IMG/VR virus record: IMGVR_UViG_3300005527_000066 | Span: 1-64,000 of that record | Length of the DNA stretch: 64,000 bases | Origin: a virus | Reading direction: 5' to 3' (one strand) | Shown: positions 56,628 through 64,000 of the stretch, in pieces | Numbering within the stretch: the first letter of the stretch is position 1 | How the letters are laid out: the number at the start of each line of letters is the position of its first letter | Translations under genes and position numbers: made by a program | Notes under the pieces: generated by a model | What the model was told of the DNA's origin: nothing | Seen by the model: only the letters and a program-made list of their open reading frames with translations | The model's database searches: none

Positions 56628-57195
56628 ATTTTTTTAAATATAATGTTCCTATTTTTTCTGCTATAGAATTTATTTTTTCTAAATCTATTGGATTTTCTTC
56701 ACATAAAGTAGACCATTTTAAAAAATAATCACAATCTTTTTTAATTACTTTATTGTTTATTTTTTCCGTTTCATTAGCATCTAAAACATATTCATGTTTT
56801 ATAAAAATTAGAAAACCATGTTGTTCTTTTTTTAACCAAAACAATTCATCTTTTTTATATTCGGCATATCTTATGTCTGGAATAATAGTTATATTATTTT
56901 GAGATTTTTTAAATTTTTCTATAAAGTATCTACCTTCAGTTTTATTTCTCATCAACTTTCCATACTCAACGAGTAAAGGTCTAATTAAAGTTTTTATATT
57001 TGAATCTTCGGTAAAGGTATCTATTTTCAATTTTTTACCTATAATATTTTTTAAATCTCCTTTTACCGTATCTCCTGCTATTGATTTTCTTTCGGCTTTT
57101 ATGTTTTTGGTTTTAAAAAATCTTATAAGTGCTTTACATAAAGTATCTTTTCCAGATCTTGCTGCTCCAGAAATCCCTATTATCGGATAATTCAT
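56611..57195 (-). CDS. Deoxynucleoside monophosphate kinase (T4 gp1-like)
   Basis: 194 residues. P-loop ISGAARSGKDTLCKALIRFF near the N-terminus, GKLMRNKTEGRYF and ITIIPDIRYAEYKKDE are the family words of the T4 dNMP kinase fold. It phosphorylates dNMPs to dNDPs for DNA synthesis. It points against the late genes on both sides, so it is transcribed separately, presumably early. Confidence 0.8.
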   Translation of the reverse strand: MNYPIIGISGAARSGKDTLCKALIRFFKTKNIKAERKSIAGDTVKGDLKNIIGKKLKIDTFTEDSNIKTLIRPLLVEYGKLMRNKTEGRYFIEKFKKSQNNITIIPDIRYAEYKKDELFWLKKEQHGFLIFIKHEYVLDANETEKINNKVIKKDCDYFLKWSTLCEENPIDLEKINSIAEKIGTLYLKKFTTFQ

Positions 57196-57253
57196 AAAGA
57201 TACTATCTTAGTATATTACCTTTAAAAATCAATAAAAAAGAGTAAGTTTTTAT

Positions 57254-58960
57254 ATGGCTAGTGATCTTAATAATTTATTGGGAATGATTAATCCGATGTA
57301 TGATAAAAGTATCATGCAACAAGAATCGGAAAAAACCGCCGCAAGTTTACCAAAAATAGTATCTAATAATCCGGATGATGTTATTATCAACATACCAAAG
57401 CCAGCTATTCCTACAACCCCATCAGCTGTAGTTACTGTTCCCCAAGAACCTAAACCCGCCACAGTAACCAAACCAGCGCAAGAACCTAAATTAAGACCAA
57501 TAAATCAAACTAAGTTTGCAACACCATACCCAAGAGTAGCAACTTCAAAAGAAGATTTAGCTAAAATAAAAGGAGAAATAGAAAAATTAGAAAAGCAAAC
57601 AAACTTAAATCTTTTGCCATATCTTTTCGGTGGTGAATTGGCTCGAATAAAACATCAATTTACCGGTTTAAATGTAAACAAATATTATCTTTTACTTTGT
57701 CTTTTAGTTTATGGGTTTGATAATAACATTTTGTCTGCATCTATAGGAGAAAACAATCCAAAATATATAATAGATGATAACTTTATTAAAGACTTCCAAA
57801 GAATGATTAAAATACCTCAATTGTCTGATATATTAAAAAAGACTCCTGCTTTTGCCAAAGGTTGTTTTGAAGAGGTAGGACAAATGGGTAACATGGCCGC
57901 TGGTGGTGATATGATGGATAATAACCCCATTACCGGTCCAAATAGATATACTCCAAGTTTAGTTACTAACACTATGGAAAAAATATGGCCGGGTTCTGTT
58001 AATAAATTAGAAAAATTTTGTAACATGATAAGAACAAGAGCATATTTAACAATGCCTAAGTCTGCTTTTGGTTCTATTCAAAAAGCAGTTAGATTAATAA
58101 ATGGAGTAGTAAAAGCATTCAATAAAATGATGAATGATTTTTATAAGTTAATGACGAAATATATTAAACAAGTTTATGCTTGGGTTAATGGTATTATCGC
58201 AGACATACAAAAACAATTAATGAAAATGATAGAGGATATAATTCCTTTAGACTTGATTTGTTTATTACTTGATACTATGCAGTGTATTTTAGATGATTTA
58301 AATTTCTTTACTTCATTATTTAATATGACAGGTCCAATGTTGAATGTTTTAAATTCAATACAAACCTATGTTAATACCGCATCGAATTTTGTAAAGAATC
58401 CGTTTAATACATTAGCTTCATTTTTACCACCAGAAGTAAAAAATATAATTGATAAAGTTGATCAAATAGGAAGTGATCCAGAAGGATTTATATCCGATAC
58501 GTTATCAAATTTTGGGTTATCGTATATAAATACTGCACTACAAGGTGATGTGGTCGGAGCTTTGGCTGAAAAATTTGGATCGAATTACGCATCTAAAGCA
58601 AGTCCATTAGCAGATGTAATGAGTAAAGCAGGTGCTATTTGGAATAGATATAGTGCCGATGGATCTACATTACCAACTGGAGTTAATGATTTCTTGGATA
58701 AGAATTTGTTTGATTCCGATCAAGGTGTAGAAGATAAATACGGAAACCCTAAAAATTTTGGCGATATAATAAGAAATACTCAAGAAGATTTTAAAAATAT
58801 ATCTTCTGATGTTTCAACTCTTGGAGGAACTGTAAAATCAGACATATCAAAAATAACCGGATCTGTTGGTTCTGGAATTAATAAATTGGGAGAATCGATT
58901 AAAGGTGTTTTTAATTCAAATAAAAAACCACAAGATAGTGATGGAGTAGAAAAAACATAA
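57254..58960 (+). CDS. Tail/baseplate structural protein
   Basis: 568 residues. Ala/Pro-rich N-terminal linker (SAVVTVPQEPKPATVTKPAQ), a helical N-terminal domain (EIEKLEKQTNLNLLPYLFGG), then strongly hydrophobic amphipathic helices (about 275-400: RLINGVVKAFNKMMNDFYKL, IDIQKQ-like coils, DLICLLLDTMQCILDDLNFF) and a Gly/Ser/Asp-rich end. This profile is found in tape-measure and hub proteins that insert into the host envelope. No firm homologue; the position between hub and spike genes suggests a hub or tape-measure partner. Confidence 0.6.
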   Translation: MASDLNNLLGMINPMYDKSIMQQESEKTAASLPKIVSNNPDDVIINIPKPAIPTTPSAVVTVPQEPKPATVTKPAQEPKLRPINQTKFATPYPRVATSKEDLAKIKGEIEKLEKQTNLNLLPYLFGGELARIKHQFTGLNVNKYYLLLCLLVYGFDNNILSASIGENNPKYIIDDNFIKDFQRMIKIPQLSDILKKTPAFAKGCFEEVGQMGNMAAGGDMMDNNPITGPNRYTPSLVTNTMEKIWPGSVNKLEKFCNMIRTRAYLTMPKSAFGSIQKAVRLINGVVKAFNKMMNDFYKLMTKYIKQVYAWVNGIIADIQKQLMKMIEDIIPLDLICLLLDTMQCILDDLNFFTSLFNMTGPMLNVLNSIQTYVNTASNFVKNPFNTLASFLPPEVKNIIDKVDQIGSDPEGFISDTLSNFGLSYINTALQGDVVGALAEKFGSNYASKASPLADVMSKAGAIWNRYSADGSTLPTGVNDFLDKNLFDSDQGVEDKYGNPKNFGDIIRNTQEDFKNISSDVSTLGGTVKSDISKITGSVGSGINKLGESIKGVFNSNKKPQDSDGVEKT

Positions 58961-58968
58961 AATAATTT

Positions 58969-60777
58969 ATGTATAAGTTAAATAACATTTATGTTGGAAT
59001 TGTTGTTAATAACCAAGACTTGGAAAATAGAGGAAGAGTTCAGGTTTTTATACCGCATTTAACAAATACTTTATATAAAGGATGGAACGAATCGGGTGAA
59101 GATATTAAATTTAAATCTTTTGAATCTTCTGTTTTTACTCCTGATATTATTTCTAGATTAACTGACGTATTACCTTGGTCGGAAATGGCTATGCCATTTT
59201 TTGGTGGAGGAACTGGTGCTCCGGTAAATCAAAGCACATATACTCCTACTCCCGCACCTACTTTCATGACTTATGGTTCTACTGGTGGTATCGCACCATC
59301 CACGTCTTTTCCTGTTGGTAAAAATAATTATGATTTAAATGCTATCGTTAAAAACAGTAATGGTGGAAATTCTGCTTCTTATTATAATGGGCAAAATGTT
59401 AATGTAGGGGTAGATGTAAAAAATCTTAATTCTACTTTTTCTCAAAGAATTGCTGGGTTTGCTAATGAATTAAAATCTGCTGGCTATGATGTCACTATAA
59501 GTTCTGGATTCAGAGCGCCTACCATGACAGAAAAAAATGCAATAGGAAGCACCGGAACCGATCAAGCAACTCTATATAAACAAAATAATGGAAGGGGTAC
59601 AGCACCACCATATAAATCAAATCATGGATTTGGAATAGCTGCCGATATTAAAATAATAGGAAATGGAAAATTTGGTTTCGTTGATATAATGCGAATAGAT
59701 ACTGCTCTGGATAAAGATAATAAAACACCACCAGAACTACAAGTTTTAAAACAAAAATGGGGTCTTCATACTCCAGTAAATAAGGAACAATGGCATTTTG
59801 AACCGGTAGAAACTGGAATAACTGGAAATGGGTTTCAAACTGCTAATAATTTAAATAACAATAACGTACCAGCATTTTCCGGTTCTGCAATCGCTCAAGA
59901 CGGAACAGCAACTAAACAAGAATTTCCAAAAAAAGACGGAATGAATAATAAAGCTGCGGAGGTTAGTAAATCTGAAACTAGTGTAATTTCTTTAGTTAAA
60001 AAAGATTTAAAATTATCAAACGACCAAGCAAATAATGCTGCAATTGCATATAGAACAGCTTATAATGAATCTATTAAAAGAAATTTAACGCCCAAACAAG
60101 CTAGTGTTGTAGCTGGGGCTATTGTTGGTAATATAAAACAAGAATCTTCGTTTAATCCAAATTTAACTCATGATGGAGGTAGGGGTTATGGGTTATTAGG
60201 AGAACAAGGTGTTCATTTAGAAAGAATGCGTAATTATGCTAAAAATGTTAAAAAAGAAAATATTAATAATGGAATTTCCGTACAAACACAAATAGAAGCA
60301 TTATTTAATGATCCAGATTTTCTAAACGGAAGACCTTCTAGTGGTGGTCCATCTTGGAAAGGATTATCAACTATAGCTAATGCTAATAGCGTAGAAGAAG
60401 CGGCTCAATTATTTAGCGGGCAGACATTAAATCCTACAACTGGATGGGGATACTTAAGACCCGGAAACCCACAAATGGAAAATAGAATATCATATGCCAA
60501 ACAAGCAAATCAAACATTTTCTCAATTAGGAGAAGGAGAATTAGCGTCTATTGAACAATCTCCAAGTCAACAACATAATAATATAATGAAACCAACTGAT
60601 ATGTTTCAAAACGCGGGAAATGGTGTAGCTAAAATTGGAGGCGCGGGAACTGCTATGGGTATGTTTAGTATTCCTCAAGTTGGATCTAAAGCATATGTAA
60701 TGTTTTTAGATGGAAACCCATTAAAACCAATTGTAGTTGGTTCATATCAAGAACCTTCAAATGTTAGGTCATCATAA
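58969..60777 (+). CDS. Baseplate spike lysozyme: gp5-type OB fold with M15 peptidase and tail-lysozyme inserts
   Basis: 602 residues. Start: NIYVGIVVNNQDLENRGRVQVFIPHLTN, the first strands of a gp5-type OB fold. About 150-285: an M15 (VanY-like) peptidase with ISSGFRAPT, SNHGFGIAADI (H, six residues, D) and EQWHFEP (last His), which cuts peptide bridges in peptidoglycan. About 345-525: a phage tail-lysozyme domain with VAGAIVGNIKQESSFNP and AQLFSG, ERMRNYA helices. About 560-600: FSIPQVGSKAYVMFLDGNPLKPIVVGSY, which resembles the closing strands of the OB fold. It would open the cell wall during injection. Confidence 0.85.
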   Translation: MYKLNNIYVGIVVNNQDLENRGRVQVFIPHLTNTLYKGWNESGEDIKFKSFESSVFTPDIISRLTDVLPWSEMAMPFFGGGTGAPVNQSTYTPTPAPTFMTYGSTGGIAPSTSFPVGKNNYDLNAIVKNSNGGNSASYYNGQNVNVGVDVKNLNSTFSQRIAGFANELKSAGYDVTISSGFRAPTMTEKNAIGSTGTDQATLYKQNNGRGTAPPYKSNHGFGIAADIKIIGNGKFGFVDIMRIDTALDKDNKTPPELQVLKQKWGLHTPVNKEQWHFEPVETGITGNGFQTANNLNNNNVPAFSGSAIAQDGTATKQEFPKKDGMNNKAAEVSKSETSVISLVKKDLKLSNDQANNAAIAYRTAYNESIKRNLTPKQASVVAGAIVGNIKQESSFNPNLTHDGGRGYGLLGEQGVHLERMRNYAKNVKKENINNGISVQTQIEALFNDPDFLNGRPSSGGPSWKGLSTIANANSVEEAAQLFSGQTLNPTTGWGYLRPGNPQMENRISYAKQANQTFSQLGEGELASIEQSPSQQHNNIMKPTDMFQNAGNGVAKIGGAGTAMGMFSIPQVGSKAYVMFLDGNPLKPIVVGSYQEPSNVRSS

Positions 60778-60809
60778 TTGAATTTTATAAAACATTAATA
60801 AGTAACATT

Positions 60810-62903
60810 ATGGCATCACAAAAAACAAATAATTCTGAACCTCCTATTGTAAATAACGATAAATCAGTAGAAGCAAGTCGTTTAGGTAATGAAGCTGGTG
60901 CTTTATATTTTCAAACTAAAATAGAAAAAGATCCTAACGGTTCCGCAATACCTGTTGATAGATCTTTTATACAACTACAAGATAAGTTTGGAACTTATAT
61001 TCATATGTCAGAAGGAAAGTTGATAGAACAATCTTCTACTGATATGGGATTTTACTCTGGTAAAGATTTTTATCAATTCGTACAAGGTGATGCTCAATAT
61101 CATTTTCATGGTGATAAACATGAATACATACAAGGAAACAGAACAATACAAATAGGTCGTCAAGGGAAAGAGCAACGCGAAGCAGCAGAGAAACTAGCAA
61201 AAATAGCAGATGAAATTAGTAATGCGGGTGTAAAAGAAATTGAATCAAATGCTGGAAAAGGAGATAGAATAGAATGTCCTATTTGCGCTCAAGAAATGGC
61301 AGTTGATAGAGCCGCCAGAACATTTGCTACCGCATCAAAATATTTAAGAAAAATTTTTAATTTTTTACCTAATTCTCCTCTTGGTGGATTTATAGATAAA
61401 GTAGAAAAAATTTTAAAAGCAGTTATCGCATTCTTTTTAGATTTTATGCCGGTGTCTGCATTGAATGGTGGGTCTTGTGGTTGTAGTGGATGTAAAAATA
61501 ATTCTATTGCTTCTCCAATTCATGCCATACAAAAAGCCAATGAAAAAGTATCGGAGCAATTTGAACAAAATAAAAAAGAAATAGAAAAACTTGAAAAATT
61601 AGCATCTGATGGAAGTTTAACAGAAACAATACCAAATGATATAAAAGTTCATGTTGGAGGTCCGATGAGAGAATGTGAAACTGTTGCTCTTTCAGATCCA
61701 AATCCATTAATAACAGAACTTACTGACGGAAATCCAAAATATTGTTTTATACCTTCTTCTAAAGGAACTTGCAAAGCTGCTATATATCAACCTTCAGTTC
61801 AAACCAGTGGAAATGAACAAAAAACCGTTTCACATAGTTATCAATTAAAAGTAGGTTCTGGTGGAATAGACGTAGCTACTTCTGGAAAACAAAAAATAAG
61901 TGGTTCCGTAGTTGAAGTTACAACATCTAAAGGTGAATTACTTTTAAACTCTCCAAATAAAACTATAATAGGTGGAGCTAATATCGTTTTACAATCAAAA
62001 GGTAATCCAAATGGAGATGCTATAATTTTAGATTCCGATAGAGTTTATGTTGGTGGTAAATTAAGCGTTCAGGGTGATATAGCTTTAAAGGGATCGTTAA
62101 TGATGGATGGTGGAATCTATGCCCCCCATTTAACAGTACCCGGAGAAAGAATTGATAGTGAAGTATCAAGCTCTGCTCATAATGTTCATTCCGCTGCAAA
62201 TTGGAATAACCCAGTAAAACCCGACGCAACCAAGACAGATATTTTTGATAAAATTTATAAAGTAATGCGCGATATAGCGGCGACATTAATGGGTTTAGTT
62301 TTAACTCCGGATTATTTAAAAACTAAAATTGAAGAAACATATTCTACCGCTCAAATATCAATGGTTGTGGATAATACATTTTTACCAACTGGATTTGCAA
62401 TGGTATATGATTATTATACATATATGCCTTTATTCGTTTTTGGAACTTGTACTTATGGTGGTGCTGTTACTGGCTATGTTTTACCGGCTATGATTCCTGT
62501 TTACACTTATACTCACAATCACGGATCCCCCGGAGATCCTCATTCTCATGGATATACCACGCCTAAATGCGTTACTCATGGAAATGCTGCGGCATCAATA
62601 GCAGCAAGGCAACCAGCATCAAGCATTCCAACTCCAGCTCAAACTACTGGAATGGGATCAGAACCCGGACATAAAAACGCAGGAGACTTAGGACCGTGCG
62701 GTGGAGGCGGTGGACCATTCGGAAATGCAGGAAGAGTAAACTCTGCCAAGTTGAGAAGAAATAGAGCATATGGAATTAACTCTATTGATGCTTTCGGAGG
62801 AAAGGATTATATAGATACTACAGAAAATGGAGTGAATGTTTCTTATAATTCAGACGGAACTACAAATCCAATTCCAGAGTTTAAACTTCCAGACTGTGAT
62901 TAA
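60810..62903 (+). CDS. Membrane-piercing spike protein, gp5 C-terminal/VgrG-like
   Basis: 697 residues. N-terminal GALYFQTKIEKDPN, SFIQLQDKFGTYIHMS and QYHFHGDKHEYIQGNRTIQIG recall the end of a gp5/VgrG hub and start of a beta helix. Two Cys clusters (CPICAQEM near 156, CGCSGCKN near 223) may bind zinc. About 340-450 has short VxGG/G-spaced strands (HVGGPMREC, DSDRVYVGGKLSVQGDIALK) of a beta-helical needle. THNHGSPGDPHSHGYTTPKC near 570 has repeated His that could bind metal at the tip. T4 gp5 carries OB, lysozyme and needle in one chain; here they are two genes. Confidence 0.75.
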   Translation: MASQKTNNSEPPIVNNDKSVEASRLGNEAGALYFQTKIEKDPNGSAIPVDRSFIQLQDKFGTYIHMSEGKLIEQSSTDMGFYSGKDFYQFVQGDAQYHFHGDKHEYIQGNRTIQIGRQGKEQREAAEKLAKIADEISNAGVKEIESNAGKGDRIECPICAQEMAVDRAARTFATASKYLRKIFNFLPNSPLGGFIDKVEKILKAVIAFFLDFMPVSALNGGSCGCSGCKNNSIASPIHAIQKANEKVSEQFEQNKKEIEKLEKLASDGSLTETIPNDIKVHVGGPMRECETVALSDPNPLITELTDGNPKYCFIPSSKGTCKAAIYQPSVQTSGNEQKTVSHSYQLKVGSGGIDVATSGKQKISGSVVEVTTSKGELLLNSPNKTIIGGANIVLQSKGNPNGDAIILDSDRVYVGGKLSVQGDIALKGSLMMDGGIYAPHLTVPGERIDSEVSSSAHNVHSAANWNNPVKPDATKTDIFDKIYKVMRDIAATLMGLVLTPDYLKTKIEETYSTAQISMVVDNTFLPTGFAMVYDYYTYMPLFVFGTCTYGGAVTGYVLPAMIPVYTYTHNHGSPGDPHSHGYTTPKCVTHGNAAASIAARQPASSIPTPAQTTGMGSEPGHKNAGDLGPCGGGGGPFGNAGRVNSAKLRRNRAYGINSIDAFGGKDYIDTTENGVNVSYNSDGTTNPIPEFKLPDCD

Positions 62904-64000
62904 ACTACAAAAAGTTTTTTTATAGGAGACGCTAATTTTGTAGCAGAATTTTCATACTGTGGAATTTCAGTATATTTAACTTTTGCGTATTGATAAAATA
63001 GTTTTTGTAATAATGGATCTTTCATTATTCTCTTATAATCTGGATATTGATCTGTTATAGCTCTCATCATAGCATTACTTGATGGATTTAAACCAGTGCT
63101 TGAGATATTAACAGAAATATTTTGTATGTTTAATTTTTCAGAAATAAAACTCATTTGATCCTCCCAGTATTTAAAATACATATGTTTTACTGTTGAAGTA
63201 TAACTATATCCATTACTTCCCAATAAAGAAGTAAAATCTGTTGATCCAGATTTTTTAGTTAATTTAATATAAAAAATTGGAGGATTTGTTATTTTATTAA
63301 ATGATAATGTCCAACCTCTGTTTAAGAAAAACTTTTTAAGAAACTCTATAAAATATAAAGAATGTTGATTTCTACCAAATTTAATAAAATCATTAGTAAA
63401 GTTTGTATATTCATCTGGTGTTGTTGGTACAAACAACATATCATAATCCAAATCTTTTAAACATAAATCTAAAGAATAATCATAAACAAAAAGATTATTA
63501 ACTTTATTACTTCCGGGAGTAAAAACTGGTGGGTTTATATTATCTTGTTGATCTATATCATCTATTGATGAATCTAAATTTGCTATTTTAATTTCTGGTT
63601 GTTCTAAACATATAGTCTTACTAAAATCATAATGAGGGTATAAATTTGCAACCTCTGGTTGCTCTAAAATAGATTTTACATCTAATAGTTTTTCTTCTTG
63701 TGGTTTAGATTCTAAACTGGTTGATGTTTGAATTTTTATTGGATTTCCGTCTTTATCGCAAATATAATTGTTTATTACTCTCGCACCACCATATTTATAT
63801 GTTTCCGCATATACTATATTTCTCGGCATGAAATTAGTGTATCCAGCCGATATTGATAAACCAAGAGAAACGCGAGGATCTCCTACTGAGGATAGACCGG
63901 AAAAATCTGTTCTTTGTGGATAATAGTTTATTTCTTGTTCTGATAAAATTGGACTTATATTAGGAATGTCTACTAATTTTAAAACTTCACATAAAAAAGA
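62900..64000 (-). CDS. N-terminally incomplete virion-type protein (cut by window edge)
   Basis: The frame is open without a stop from 64000 down to the stop at 62900: 57 residues before the first in-frame Met at 63829, then 309 more. So the true start lies outside the window. The protein is Asn/Ser/Asp-rich with mixed strands. Readable words are CLEQPEIKIANLDSSIDDID, TPDEYTNFTNDFIKFGRNQHSLYFIEFLKKFFLNRGW and NAMMRAITDQYPDYKRIMKDPLLQKLF. Probably a head or tail component by position, but no family recognised. Convergent with the spike gene, overlapping 4 bp. Confidence 0.65.
   Translation of the reverse strand, partial: SFLCEVLKLVDIPNISPILSEQEINYYPQRTDFSGLSSVGDPRVSLGLSISAGYTNFMPRNIVYAETYKYGGARVINNYICDKDGNPIKIQTSTSLESKPQEEKLLDVKSILEQPEVANLYPHYDFSKTICLEQPEIKIANLDSSIDDIDQQDNINPPVFTPGSNKVNNLFVYDYSLDLCLKDLDYDMLFVPTTPDEYTNFTNDFIKFGRNQHSLYFIEFLKKFFLNRGWTLSFNKITNPPIFYIKLTKKSGSTDFTSLLGSNGYSYTSTVKHMYFKYWEDQMSFISEKLNIQNISVNISSTGLNPSSNAMMRAITDQYPDYKRIMKDPLLQKLFYQYAKVKYTEIPQYENSATKLASPIKKLFVV

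Noticed and set aside
1-64000. tRNA genes
   Set aside because: No cloverleaf with a TTCRANNC T-loop and matching acceptor stem was recognised by eye; a tRNAscan-type search was not possible here.

Overview
The window is one contiguous stretch of a large tailed dsDNA phage of the T4 (contractile-tail) type. The evidence is a block of recognisable T4-type virion genes between 38 and 63 kb: neck protein, long tail sheath, tail tube, baseplate hub and wedge proteins, large terminase, and a lysozyme-bearing spike. It also carries T4-type nucleotide genes: aerobic ribonucleotide reductase NrdA and NrdB, dUTPase, dCMP deaminase and dNMP kinase. No tRNA, rRNA, CRISPR array or integrase was found. The host cannot be named. 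Lipoproteins and peptidoglycan-cutting spike domains suit a Gram-negative host.

Region 1 (1-10.5 kb, all genes on the + strand, less AT-rich) is an accessory, probably early-expressed zone. It starts with two tightly coupled operons (about 3-1592 and 2699-3688). It then becomes a row of single-gene cassettes at about 4.45, 5.77, 6.37, 7.27, 7.86, 8.73 and 9.28 kb. Most cassettes have a similar AATAATTCT-containing promoter, a start context close to TCCTATGA without Shine-Dalgarno sequence, and a GC-rich GAAA/GCAA-loop hairpin terminator. The gaps hold about 30 copies of TTGTGTTACAT or its complement, commonly as inverted pairs, and AT arrays with an exact 10-bp period. The region ends with a ribbon-helix-helix/histone-tail gene preceded by a 17-bp direct repeat, then a palindrome-rich gap.

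Region 2 (10.6-42 kb, very AT-rich, both strands) mixes metabolism, DNA enzymes and many small proteins. At least 14 of these proteins begin with a short amphipathic leader ending in a [L/I/F]-x-E site. This resembles the T4 capsid-targeting sequence cut by the prohead protease gp21. Leader-bearing proteins include a likely ADP-ribosyltransferase, an ASCH protein, a gp88-like protein and Lys-rich or acidic small proteins. I infer a set of internal head proteins packaged with the DNA and injected into the host. The same region has a NodU/TobZ-type carbamoyltransferase, a convergent pair of SGNH-hydrolase-like paralogues, an Hsp20, a dCMP deaminase beside a second deaminase-like protein, a GMP reductase, RNR, dUTPase, an AAA+ ATPase, a RecB-like nuclease and PhoH.

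Region 3 (42-64 kb) is the late tail module: sheath, tube, a second tube-like protein, two hub-chaperone-like proteins, a tape-measure-like protein, gp48-like and gp53-like baseplate proteins, terminase, a third tube-like protein, a gp27-like hub, and a two-gene spike. In the spike the gp5-type OB fold appears interrupted by an M15 peptidase and a tail-lysozyme domain. At least 20 gene starts, mostly of virion and leader-bearing genes, have a TAAATA box 3-12 nt before the start codon, often within TATAAATA, the T4 late-promoter octamer. The window cuts a gene at each end.
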